Assembly: GCF_002259745.1 (NCBI RefSeq)
Contig: NZ_MWWW01000006.1
Location: forward strand, 21,715 to 85,714
Origin: Bifidobacterium myosotis
Lineage (GTDB): Bacteria > Actinomycetota > Actinomycetes > Actinomycetales > Bifidobacteriaceae
Reading direction: 5' to 3'
DNA length: 64,000 bases
The notes below the pieces were generated by a model. The model ran no database searches. It saw only the letters and a program-made list of their open reading frames with translations, and had not been told where the DNA came from. Every line of letters begins with the position of its first letter. Within the stretch, counting starts at the first letter, position 1. Shown piece by piece: positions 40,409 through 48,506 of the stretch. A program made the position numbers and the translations under genes.

Positions 40409-41911
40409 ATGGCGATACCGATGCCCATTGTGCAAGATATCAGGAGACTCGACCGGCAGGGGCTGTCCCGTGCGGAGATAGCGCGGCGGCTGCATGTGGA
40501 TCGTGGCACGGTCGCGAAATACGCGGATATGGAGGATCTGAGCCCGAGGCGTCCGGACGACCGTCGGTATGGGTCGAAGATCGACGGGCTCGCCGCGGTG
40601 GTGGACGGCTGGTTGGAGGCGGACCGTCGTATGCCGCGCAAGCAGCGGCATACGGCCAGGCGCGTGTACGACCGGCTGGTCTCGGAGCATGGGTGGGAGG
40701 GCTCGTATTCCGTGGTGCAGCGGTACGTGAAGCGCTGGCGGGAGACGAACCGGGAGCCGTCGGCCGCGTTCCTGGACCTGTCGTGGGCTCCGGGCGTGAT
40801 GCAGGTCGATTTCGGGGTGGCGTTGGCCACCGTCGCGGGGCGTGAGACGGAGACGCATTGCCTGGTGGTCTCGTTCCCGTGGTCGAACATGCGCTACTGC
40901 GTGGCGATGCCCGGGGAGAACGCGGAGTGCCTGTGCGCGGGGCTGATGCTCGTGTTCGCGCATGCGGGCGGCGTTCCCCCGGTCATCGTGATGGACAACG
41001 CCACCGGCGCCGGGCGCAGGAACGCGAAGGGCGAGGTCACGCTCACGGGCGTGTTCGAGTCGTTCGTGGCCCACCACCGGCTCGAGGCGCGCTTCTGCAA
41101 CCCGTATTCGGGCCATGAGAAGGGCAGCGTGGAGAACGCGGTCGGGTTCCTGCGCCGCAACATCATGGTCCCGCCCATGCGAGCGGAATCATACGAACAG
41201 CTCAGTCGTCTCATGCTGGAGCGGTGCGACGCCCTGGCGGCGGCATCGTATTGCCCGAGGCTGATGGACGTGCCCGTCACGCAGGTGTTCGCCGAGGACA
41301 GGGCGGCGTTGGCGCCGTTGCCGTCCACGGTGTTCGACCCGGTGCGCTGGGAGTCGAGGAGGGCCGACAAGCGCGGCCGTATCGACATCGACTCCCGCTC
41401 CTATCTGGCCGGCGGCTCGTGGGCCCGGCGGCGCGTGCAGGCCGCGGTCCGGTGGGACACCGTCACGCTCGTCGACCCCGACACGGGCGCGGTCCTGGCC
41501 GAATACCCGCGTCCCTACGGGGACGGGCCGCGCGTCCTGCAGGACCCGGCCCTGGTGATGCCCATGCTCGCCGCGCGCCCCGGCGCGTGGATGGAGAGCC
41601 CGATACGGCCCGACGTGCCCGACGACATCCGCTCATGGCTCGACTCCATGGACGACAGGACCCTCAGGGAAAGTTTGAAGGCGATCGCCCACGCGTGCGC
41701 CGCGGCCGGGTTCGGGCCCGTGATGCGGGCATGCGACGAGATTCTCACCTGCAACAGGGACATGGGCCTGCACGCGGACACGCTCACCCCGATCGCGTTG
41801 CGCATGCGCGACGGCGACTGGGAATACCCCGGCGCCGTCGAGGAGCCCGACCTGAGCGGCTACGACGAGTTCATCACCGGCACCCGCCGTGACGGGAAGG
41901 GGACGCGATGA
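40409..41911 (+). CDS. istA: IS21 transposase IstA
   Basis: 500 residues. N-terminal helix-turn-helix (LDRQGLSRAEIARRLHVDRG), DDE integrase core with the first Asp in GVMQVDFGVA, second in VIVMDNATGAG and Glu in KGSVENAVGFLRRN, then a basic beta-rich C-terminal domain. All three catalytic acids are present and the reading frame is intact, so the element may be active. ATG at 40409 follows AAGGAAAGGA. Overlaps istB by ATGA. Confidence 0.94.
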   Translation: MAIPMPIVQDIRRLDRQGLSRAEIARRLHVDRGTVAKYADMEDLSPRRPDDRRYGSKIDGLAAVVDGWLEADRRMPRKQRHTARRVYDRLVSEHGWEGSYSVVQRYVKRWRETNREPSAAFLDLSWAPGVMQVDFGVALATVAGRETETHCLVVSFPWSNMRYCVAMPGENAECLCAGLMLVFAHAGGVPPVIVMDNATGAGRRNAKGEVTLTGVFESFVAHHRLEARFCNPYSGHEKGSVENAVGFLRRNIMVPPMRAESYEQLSRLMLERCDALAAASYCPRLMDVPVTQVFAEDRAALAPLPSTVFDPVRWESRRADKRGRIDIDSRSYLAGGSWARRRVQAAVRWDTVTLVDPDTGAVLAEYPRPYGDGPRVLQDPALVMPMLAARPGAWMESPIRPDVPDDIRSWLDSMDDRTLRESLKAIAHACAAAGFGPVMRACDEILTCNRDMGLHADTLTPIALRMRDGDWEYPGAVEEPDLSGYDEFITGTRRDGKGTR

Positions 41912-42693
41912 CGGCCGGACCCGATCCCACGATCCCCGAGACGCGGCGCCGCCGCACGTCCACGCAGGAGAAAAGCGAACGGATCCTGAAAATGAGCCGG
42001 AGCCTGCCCCTCACGCGCGGCGTGCTCGCCGACACGCTCGCCGAGGCCACACCCAGCCAGCTCGACCTCATCGAACGCTGGTTCACGGCCGAACTCGACT
42101 CGCGCGAGCAGTCCAGACGCGTCCGCCTCCTCAAACAGGCCGGATTCCCCGCGGACAAGACCCTCGACGGCTACGACTGGACCAACCTGAACATGCCCGC
42201 CGACTGGGGACGCGAACAGCTCGAAAGCCTCGAGTTCATCAACCGGTGCGAGGACCTCGTGCTCTACGGGAGCGTCGGCACCGGCAAAAGCCACCTCGCC
42301 ATCGCGATCGGCCGGCTCGCCTGCACCAAGGGCGTACCCGTCCGGTTCTTCACCGCGACCGGACTGCTCATGCGCCTGCGCCGCGCCCAACAGGAGAACC
42401 GGCTCGACAGGGAACTCGCCGGCATCGGCAAGGCCGGGCTCCTGATCATCGACGAGTTCGGCTACCTGCCCATCGACGAGGAAGGCAGCCGCCTCCTCTT
42501 CCAGATCATCAGCGACAGCTACGAGACAAGGAGCATCATCTACACCACCAACATCGAATTCAGCGGATGGGGACGCGTCCTGGGCGACAAGAACATGGCC
42601 GCCGCCCTCATCGACCGCACCGTCCACCACGGACGACTCATCAGATTCGAGGGCCGCTCCTACCGCAGCCAGCACGCCCTCATGACCAAATAA
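41908..42693 (+). CDS. istB: IS21 helper ATPase IstB
   Basis: 261 residues. DnaC-like AAA+ ATPase that selects the target for IstA: Walker A LYGSVGTGKSHLAIA, Walker B LLIIDEFGYLPID, sensor TTNIEFSGWGRVL, and a C-terminal RTVHHGRLIRFEGRSYR. Intact. Translationally coupled to istA. Confidence 0.95.
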   Translation: MTAGPDPTIPETRRRRTSTQEKSERILKMSRSLPLTRGVLADTLAEATPSQLDLIERWFTAELDSREQSRRVRLLKQAGFPADKTLDGYDWTNLNMPADWGREQLESLEFINRCEDLVLYGSVGTGKSHLAIAIGRLACTKGVPVRFFTATGLLMRLRRAQQENRLDRELAGIGKAGLLIIDEFGYLPIDEEGSRLLFQIISDSYETRSIIYTTNIEFSGWGRVLGDKNMAAALIDRTVHHGRLIRFEGRSYRSQHALMTK

Positions 42694-42824
42694 CCAAATA
42701 ACCAACACAACAACAAAACAACGCAGACAGGCAGCGGCCGATACCGCACACCCCGCGGGAAACCCGCTGCCCACCCTGCGGAAAAACACCGCTCACAACG
42801 CGGACGCCAACTTGCCAAAACACA

Positions 42825-43515
42825 AGTAGACGAAATAGTATTTGCCGTCCCATTTGCGTATCGACGAGGCTTCGAAGAACTCATGTCCCGGGAATGAGCC
42901 GGGGCCGGACTTGGGAAACAGGAGCCTCTCCGGCGTCTTGATCGTCATCATGTCGAATTCGAGCCCGAGCACATAGCCGCCATCGAAGTCAAGCCGGCGA
43001 CATCCCGTCGCGATGGTGGGCACCGGGGTGTGAAAACCGGAATAGAGGTAGACACTGCCGTCGTTGTCCACGAGCACGCCGGGATCGAACGGGAAGGAAT
43101 CACCGGCGCGACGGCCCCACAGGGTGCCATCCGGGTGATGCACATGGCCATGGAATTCAAACGGGCCGACGGGCGTATCGGCGACGGCCACGCCCATCAT
43201 CCCCATGAAATCGAAGGCGTAATACAGGTAGTACCGCCCATCGGCGCCGATGGCCACGTCTGGCGCGAACAGCAGTCGCAGGCCGAGACGGTTTCTTGGG
43301 TTCTGGTTCCTGCGATAGATGACGCCTTCATACCGCCAGTCGGACAGGTCGTTCACGGGCGCGGACCAGCACACATAGTCGTTGACACAGAACATCGGCG
43401 CGCCGAAGCGGTCGTGCGACCCGTAGATGTACACGCGATCGCCGAACACGTACGGCTCGGCGTCGGGGACGTACTCCCCCGCCGGAAGATACGGATTGAC
43501 GGCCTGATGCCTCAT
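42825..43515 (-). pseudogene. GH43 glycosidase, 5' part (split by IS21 element)
   Basis: N-terminal 230 codons of the interrupted GH43 gene, start at 43515 after GGAAAGGAG. It holds all three catalytic acids of the five-bladed propeller: Asp in PDAEPYVFGDRVYIYGSHD, Asp in LFAPDVAIGADGRYYLYYAF and Glu in HEFFEASSIRKWDGKYYFVY. The frame then runs into the element and stops at 42793, giving a truncated polypeptide with an 11-residue foreign tail. Without the rest of the propeller it is unlikely to be active. Confidence 0.92.
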
Positions 43516-44017
43516 GCCGTGCTCCTTTCCTATGCGGCCGGTTTCCAATGCGTTCGATTCCGACGCGGCGACCAGCATACACGAGGTTGCTCAAAGATGA
43601 TCGAGCAGCTCGGTGACCGACCGGTGTCGGTGCCATGCTGATGACGTGCCGGTGCCGAGCTGATGACAAGCCGATGACGGATTACCGTGTGCAAACCTGA
43701 GACGTATGCCCGACCGATAGCACACGACCAGCTCACCCGACATAGCCCCCACCCCAACATCAGACCGACGTACACCCGACTGGTATCGGCTGGCCCCGAA
43801 CGGGACGAAACGTAAGTTTCGGACGACCCTCTGTTACGTTTCGTCCCGTTTTGACACCCGAAAATGGGACGAAACGTAAGTGACCGTCGTTGCAAACTTA
43901 CGTTTCGGGACGTTTCGCCGCGTGGCGCCGCGTGTTCGCTACGTTTGCGCCGCGTGTTCGCCGCGTGGCGCCGCGTGTTCGCCGCGTTGTACCACATGTT
44001 CGCCGCGCTGCGCGATG
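43516..44017. other. Intergenic region with repeat element and GCCGCGTG repeats
   Basis: Contains the 5' flank of the GH43 gene, copy B of the paired-hairpin element (43799-43917) and, directly after it, 4-5 tandem copies of a degenerate GTTCGCCGCGTGGCGCCGC unit (about 43915-44010). No gene is evident. Confidence 0.7.
43799..43917. repeat. Paired-hairpin element, copy B
   Basis: Same layout as 15199-15318: forward GGGACGAAACGTAAG at 43802, reverse near 43833, forward at 43866, reverse at 43897 (offsets 31, 33, 31). The linker between the hairpins (GACACCCGAAAATG) also matches copy A. Confidence 0.85.
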
Positions 44018-44623
44018 TCACGACGCCCGTTCAGTCGCCTCACCTTCAGGGAAGATGATCTTGTAGATCGGGAAGTAGATGACCATCTGCACGCCGCCGT
44101 TGACCACGGTGATGAGGATGTTGTACACGGCCGGCGGCACCAGCCCTTTGAGCAGCGGCACGTACAGACCCATCAGGAAGCTGCACACGATGGTGATGAG
44201 CACGAACGCCACCACGTACCATGCGATCTGGAACCAGATGTTGCCCTTGGACCTGAACGTGATGTTGCGTTGCATCGGGAAGTTGATGCACTGTGCCACG
44301 AACAGGGTGATGGCGAATGCGGCGAAATATCCCATGCCGCCGGTGGCGTCGCCGGTGACCGGGTAGTCGAACACATAGGTGTCCACCGGGCCGAGCGTCA
44401 GGTGGATGAGCTGGGCGGGGATGGTGCACCAGTCGGTGTACCGGTAGAACAGGTCCGGCAGGAAGGTAAGCATCGCATACTGCAGCACGGTGACGAACAG
44501 GGAGAAGGCGTAGAACATGACGAACTGTGCGAGGAGCTTGTGCTTGACGGAGAAACGCTGCCACCATGCGGCGAGTGGGTTGGGGCTGGTGAACGGTTGG
44601 GTGATGGGGACCTTGTTGGACAT
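44018..44623 (-). CDS. GtrA-like membrane protein
   Basis: 201 residues with four TM helices. The segment CINFPMQRNITFRSKG matches the NF..NR..TF hallmark of GtrA-family proteins, which are involved in moving lipid-linked sugars for cell-surface polysaccharide. Start at 44623 (MSNKVPI) follows AAGGAACG. It stands between the split GH43 gene and a REP cluster; no glycosyltransferase is adjacent, so the polysaccharide it serves is unknown. Confidence 0.75.
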   Translation of the reverse strand: MSNKVPITQPFTSPNPLAAWWQRFSVKHKLLAQFVMFYAFSLFVTVLQYAMLTFLPDLFYRYTDWCTIPAQLIHLTLGPVDTYVFDYPVTGDATGGMGYFAAFAITLFVAQCINFPMQRNITFRSKGNIWFQIAWYVVAFVLITIVCSFLMGLYVPLLKGLVPPAVYNILITVVNGGVQMVIYFPIYKIIFPEGEATERAS

Positions 44624-45108
44624 GTGGGCGTTCCTTTTGTGATGGTAACAATGCTCTCTGAGTGCAGTATGCAGGCGTATGGGCGGGTATCTTGGTGAGG
44701 CGTGCGGGCAAGCTCCCCTCAGCCACTGCGTGGCAGCTCCCCTCGGAGAGGGAAGCCATTTGGATTCCGACGGCAAGTGTTCGCCGGTCCGTCGGTAGCT
44801 CCTCTCAGAGAGGAGAGCCAATCACCGTCTTGGTGATCTGCACACCCAGTTTTGTGTAGCTCCTCTCAGGGAGGGGAACCAATAGCTCTACGAGGAGTAA
44901 CAGCAACCACTTCTCAGAGGAGGCCAATAATCTTGGAGTTGAAAACTGGCCGAATCGACAACTCCCCTCAGCCACTGCGTGGCAGCTCCCCTCGGGGAGG
45001 GGAGCCAATCTGATATGGGCGGTCCTCTCCCTGGCCGCGCTCGCGGCTCCCCTCAGGGAGAGGAACCGATACTGTTCAGGCAACTCTTTTTTGGAGGAGG
45101 CCGGGGAG
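44624..45108. repeat. REP-like hairpin cluster
   Basis: About 485 bases with at least five related units built on GCTCCCCTC...GAGGGGAGCCAAT: 44711-44758, 44797-44822, 44858-44883, 44961-45009 and 45036-45070, plus fragments near 44910 and 45090. Units 1 and 4 include an extra inner hairpin around CCACTGCGTGG. A single copy recurs at 55866-55890. Confidence 0.85.
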
Positions 45109-47907
45109 TTAAGCGATGACGAGGGTGAGGGAGGTGGTATGTCTGCCGTCGGAGACGGAAAGGGTGATCTCGTCACTGGCGGCGGCATCGTCCGAGGCCT
45201 GCACTACGGCGAGCGCCTCGCCATAGTAGGTGTCAGTCTCGCCGGTGACGAAGCTACCTTTGTTGAATGGGGCCGCACACCCGAAACCGAGCAGACGGCC
45301 ATCGCCCGAGACCGTGGCGGTCAGGACGCCGCGCTCAAGCGGCTTGGCGATGCCATGTTCGTCGGCGTATCGTACTCGCACGAAGGCAAGCCGACCGGGT
45401 GCGATTACGACTTCCGAAGAGGAAACGGCCGTCGGCAGGGCCGATGCCGCCATAGCGTCTACCGCCGATACGGATTCCGCAGGACCGGCCAGAAGGCGGA
45501 CGGCTTCGAGCAGATCCTCAGTATCGGTCGAAGTCATGCCCATCGAAGCGTCACCAACCCGAGGGCCGGCATGCTTGTCGGCGCGGCCGACCCATTCGAC
45601 CTCGGCGCGCAGTTCCGTATGTTCGGATGCGCTGGTGAGCGCGCATCGTCCGATCTCACGGCCGGAGGCGTCATAGGACACCGCTTCGATGTCGCCCGGC
45701 TGCCAAGTGCAGTCAAATCGGGCGACACAGTCGTCGACAAGCGTCTTGCGACCAACTTCCCGACCGTTGACGAACAACGCCACCGAGGCGGCGCGCACAT
45801 ACACCTCCACGTTCGCCTTGCGTCCCTCGCAGCCGTTCCAGCTCCACGAATCGATGGCGTTGCTCATTTTCCATGCACTGGGCGAATGCTTGTCGTCCGT
45901 GTGATTGACCGGCACCACGGCGATGTACGGGCCCGGCTCGGCTTCCAAGGCGACACGCGTGTACAGCGCCTCGCCGAGCGGCTTGCCGGTGAGGTCGAGA
46001 CGCCCCGAGCCGGCGGTCAGCCAGCCGTATTCGATGTTGCGGGAGGCGTAATCCTCGTATTCCCAGGCACCCACGCCGGTTTCGCCGATGTAGTCCATGC
46101 CGGACCAGACGAAATCGCCGATGAGCCGTGGATTGCCTTTGACGAACTCACGGAACTTGTAGGCGTCGTTGCAGAAGGTCTCCGAGCCGAGGATCAGACG
46201 GTCCGGATACCGCTGCAGATCGTGGGCGTACCGCTTGATGCCATAGTTGTAGCCGGCGATGTCCATCGCGGCGAAGGCATCGCGCGTGACCCAGTCGCAG
46301 AACGGCAGCGTGGCCATGGTCTTCATGAACCCGGCGCCCAACAGTCCGGCCAGATTGTTGAAGAACTCGCTGCCGACGGCCTTGTGCCTGTCGGCCGCCT
46401 GACCGGCCGCGCGGCGTTTTTCGGCGGCGGCCACCTCCTTGGCGGCCTTCTTGTCCGAGTACTGGCCCACGCCAATCGAGGTGAGGAAGTTGAAGAAGAT
46501 GTTGATACCGCAGGTGACCGGACGGGTCGGGTCGAGCCGGTGCAACAGGTCGGTCATCTCGCCGGCGAGCTTGATGCCGCGCTTCTGGGCGGTCTCCCCC
46601 ACCTCGTTGCCGGTGGAGTACATGATGACGCTGGGATGGTTGCGGTCCTTGACCACCATGTCCGCGAGGTCCTGTTTCCACCACTGACCGAAGTAATCCA
46701 CGTAGTCGTGCTGGGTCTTGTGGATGTACCAGTGGTCGATGTATTCGTCCATGACGAGCATGCCGAGCCGGTCGGCCGCGTCCAGCAGCGCCTTGGAGCA
46801 GGGGTTGTGGGCGGATCGGATGGCGTTGTAGCCGTTGGCCTTCAGTAGGGCGAGCTTGCGTTCCTCGGCGTCCGCGTAGGCGCAGGCGCCAAGCACGCCG
46901 TTGTCGTGATGGATGCAGGCGCCCTGGATGATGGCGCGTTCGCCGTTGATGGTCAGGCCGTCACCGCCCCAGGCGAGTTCGCGGATGCCGAAAGTAACTT
47001 CCGTTTCGTCGGTGATGGCGGGGTCGGCGGCGGACTGGTAGCGGATGCGCGCGGTGTACAGGTTCGGGTGTTCCGGCGACCACAGGTACGGGGCGGGGAT
47101 GTCGAGGACGACGGTCGTCTCGCCGTCTCCGGCGGGCGCTGTCCGTACGACGGACTGAGGCTGGTTGTCGGTTGGAGCTAGATCATTCTCGCGAGCGTGG
47201 CCCTTGCCGTTGGCCGGTTCTCCCCCAGTCAGCCTGCGGCTGCCAGCTTCCTCGTCAGAAGAGACCGACGTGGCGGGCACAGACCCAATCTCAGTCACGC
47301 TTCGCATGCCAGCTTCCGCCGGCGGGAGCGGAACGGCGGTGACGGATATCGTGCCGGGGGCGGTGGTTGCGACGGTGAATTCGACTTTGGCGGGCTCTCC
47401 GTCGTCGCCCGAGCCGATGGACAGGGTGCGCACGGTCACGCCGTCGAGCTTGATGTGGTCGCGTGGGGAGGTCCACAGCGTGACCGGACGGTAGATGCCG
47501 GCGCCGGAATACCAGCGGGAATTCGGCTGGTCGGCGTTGCGGGCGATGACGCGGATCTCGTTGTCCTGCCCGACCGTCAGCCGGCCGGTGACGTCCACGG
47601 TGAAGTTCGTGTAGCCGTACGGGCGGAACGCGACCTTCTCGCCGTTGATCCATACCTCGGCGTTGTGGTACACGCCCTCGAATTCGAGAATCATCGTCCG
47701 GCCGGCGAGCGCGGCGTCCGGCGTGTAGTGGCGCACATACTCGTAATCGCGTCCCTCGAACCAGCCGGAGTTGAGGCCGCTGGCCGCGAGCGGGCTGCGC
47801 TGCTCGCCGATCATCGCGTCATGCGGCAGCGTGACCGGAGTGAACGGCTCATCCGCGGCATCGAGATGGCGGTAGGACCAGTCGTGGTTGAATTCGATGG
47901 CGTGCAT
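45109..47907 (-). CDS. GH2 beta-galactosidase-type glycosidase
   Basis: 932 residues. Sugar-binding jelly roll (GYTNFTVDVTG, SRWYSGAGIYRPV), Ig-like domain, TIM barrel (IRSAHNPCSKALLDAADRLG), acid/base Glu435 in YSTGNEVGE, likely nucleophile Glu576 in ILGSETFCN, and C-terminal Ig-like domains. Cytoplasmic: no signal peptide. Sugar specificity (beta-galactoside or beta-glucuronide) is not certain. Residues 200-252 form a low-complexity insertion in the second domain that corresponds to REP-like DNA (see 47219-47262). Start follows TAAGGAAC. Downstream of the GH3 and 4-TM genes on the same strand. Confidence 0.88.
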   Translation of the reverse strand: MHAIEFNHDWSYRHLDAADEPFTPVTLPHDAMIGEQRSPLAASGLNSGWFEGRDYEYVRHYTPDAALAGRTMILEFEGVYHNAEVWINGEKVAFRPYGYTNFTVDVTGRLTVGQDNEIRVIARNADQPNSRWYSGAGIYRPVTLWTSPRDHIKLDGVTVRTLSIGSGDDGEPAKVEFTVATTAPGTISVTAVPLPPAEAGMRSVTEIGSVPATSVSSDEEAGSRRLTGGEPANGKGHARENDLAPTDNQPQSVVRTAPAGDGETTVVLDIPAPYLWSPEHPNLYTARIRYQSAADPAITDETEVTFGIRELAWGGDGLTINGERAIIQGACIHHDNGVLGACAYADAEERKLALLKANGYNAIRSAHNPCSKALLDAADRLGMLVMDEYIDHWYIHKTQHDYVDYFGQWWKQDLADMVVKDRNHPSVIMYSTGNEVGETAQKRGIKLAGEMTDLLHRLDPTRPVTCGINIFFNFLTSIGVGQYSDKKAAKEVAAAEKRRAAGQAADRHKAVGSEFFNNLAGLLGAGFMKTMATLPFCDWVTRDAFAAMDIAGYNYGIKRYAHDLQRYPDRLILGSETFCNDAYKFREFVKGNPRLIGDFVWSGMDYIGETGVGAWEYEDYASRNIEYGWLTAGSGRLDLTGKPLGEALYTRVALEAEPGPYIAVVPVNHTDDKHSPSAWKMSNAIDSWSWNGCEGRKANVEVYVRAASVALFVNGREVGRKTLVDDCVARFDCTWQPGDIEAVSYDASGREIGRCALTSASEHTELRAEVEWVGRADKHAGPRVGDASMGMTSTDTEDLLEAVRLLAGPAESVSAVDAMAASALPTAVSSSEVVIAPGRLAFVRVRYADEHGIAKPLERGVLTATVSGDGRLLGFGCAAPFNKGSFVTGETDTYYGEALAVVQASDDAAASDEITLSVSDGRHTTSLTLVIA
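47219..47262. repeat. REP-like segment inside the GH2 gene
   Basis: TCTCCCCCAGTCAGCC-TGC-GGCTG-CCAGCTTCCTC-like layout resembles the intergenic REP units at 44711 and 44961 (inner hairpin plus CAGCT(C/T)CC). It lies in frame and encodes part of the extra loop at residues 210-235. Confidence 0.5.
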
Positions 47908-47990
47908 CCGTGTTCCTTACATGTCTTGACGGGATATCGGTTGCGGAGCCGGCCCGGGAAACCGGAACCGACTCCGCAATCATTGCTGGA

Positions 47991-48488
47991 TCATGCGACC
48001 GCCGGGGCGGTGGGTTCGACGCTGATGACCGCGCGGGCGACGTCCTTGGCTGTGAACGCCTTGACGATCAGCGCGATGATCGCGATCAGGTAGCAGGCGA
48101 CTCCGATGACCGAGATGTTGAGCGCAGTCTCTTCGGACGCCGGGTAGTTGACCGGGATGAAGTAGATGTCCGCGGCCAGTCGCACCCTCGCCAGCACGAA
48201 CAGCGCGAATCCGCCGATGAGCAGGGCCTCGGAGCCGACTGTCAGCACATCGTTGAGGACATCGCCGAGACGGGAGCCCAACGCGATCTTGACGATCAGG
48301 GCGACGATTGCCACCACGCTCAGCGCGATCGCCGCCACGCTGACGCCCTGCCCGGCCATGTACCCGGTCGTGGAGGTCACGAGGTAGACCGCAAGGCCGG
48401 CTATGGCGCCTACCAGCGCGATGATTTCGGGGATGCTGGTCTTCAGGGTCTGCTTGGTCTGGATGGTCTGATCAGTATGGTTTGCCAT
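47991..48488 (-). CDS. Four-TM membrane protein
   Basis: 165 residues with four TM helices (about 20-42, 50-67, 82-103, 123-146) and short termini. I recognise no family. It lies 18 bp after the GH3 stop and 83 bp before GH2, with a strong AGGAAAGGAAGGG ribosome site, so it is probably made together with both hydrolases. A membrane partner or small transporter-like role is inference only. Confidence 0.7.
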   Translation of the reverse strand: MANHTDQTIQTKQTLKTSIPEIIALVGAIAGLAVYLVTSTTGYMAGQGVSVAAIALSVVAIVALIVKIALGSRLGDVLNDVLTVGSEALLIGGFALFVLARVRLAADIYFIPVNYPASEETALNISVIGVACYLIAIIALIVKAFTAKDVARAVISVEPTAPAVA

Positions 48489-48506
48489 GTCGTTTCCCTT
48501 CCTTTC

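Larger units (their letters stand above)
40219..42824 (+). mobile_element. IS21-family insertion sequence (2606 bp)
   Basis: Complete element bounded by TGTATT at the left and AAAACACA at the right (TGTGTTTT when inverted). The termini match over about 50 bp: a 30-base outer part and a perfectly conserved inner segment GAGCGGTGTTTTTCCGCAG (40249-40267, inverted at 42776-42794). Flanked by a 5-bp direct repeat AGTAG. Carries istA and istB in one overlapping unit. It is inserted in a GH43 gene in opposite orientation. Confidence 0.95.

Noticed and set aside
41860..42789. Minus-strand frame of about 300 codons opposite istB
   Set aside because: Lies wholly inside the IS21 element opposite intact istB; composition is antisense-like.
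45091..46848. Plus-strand frame of nearly 600 codons opposite GH2
   Set aside because: Antisense of a GH2 enzyme with intact catalytic residues; begins in the REP cluster.
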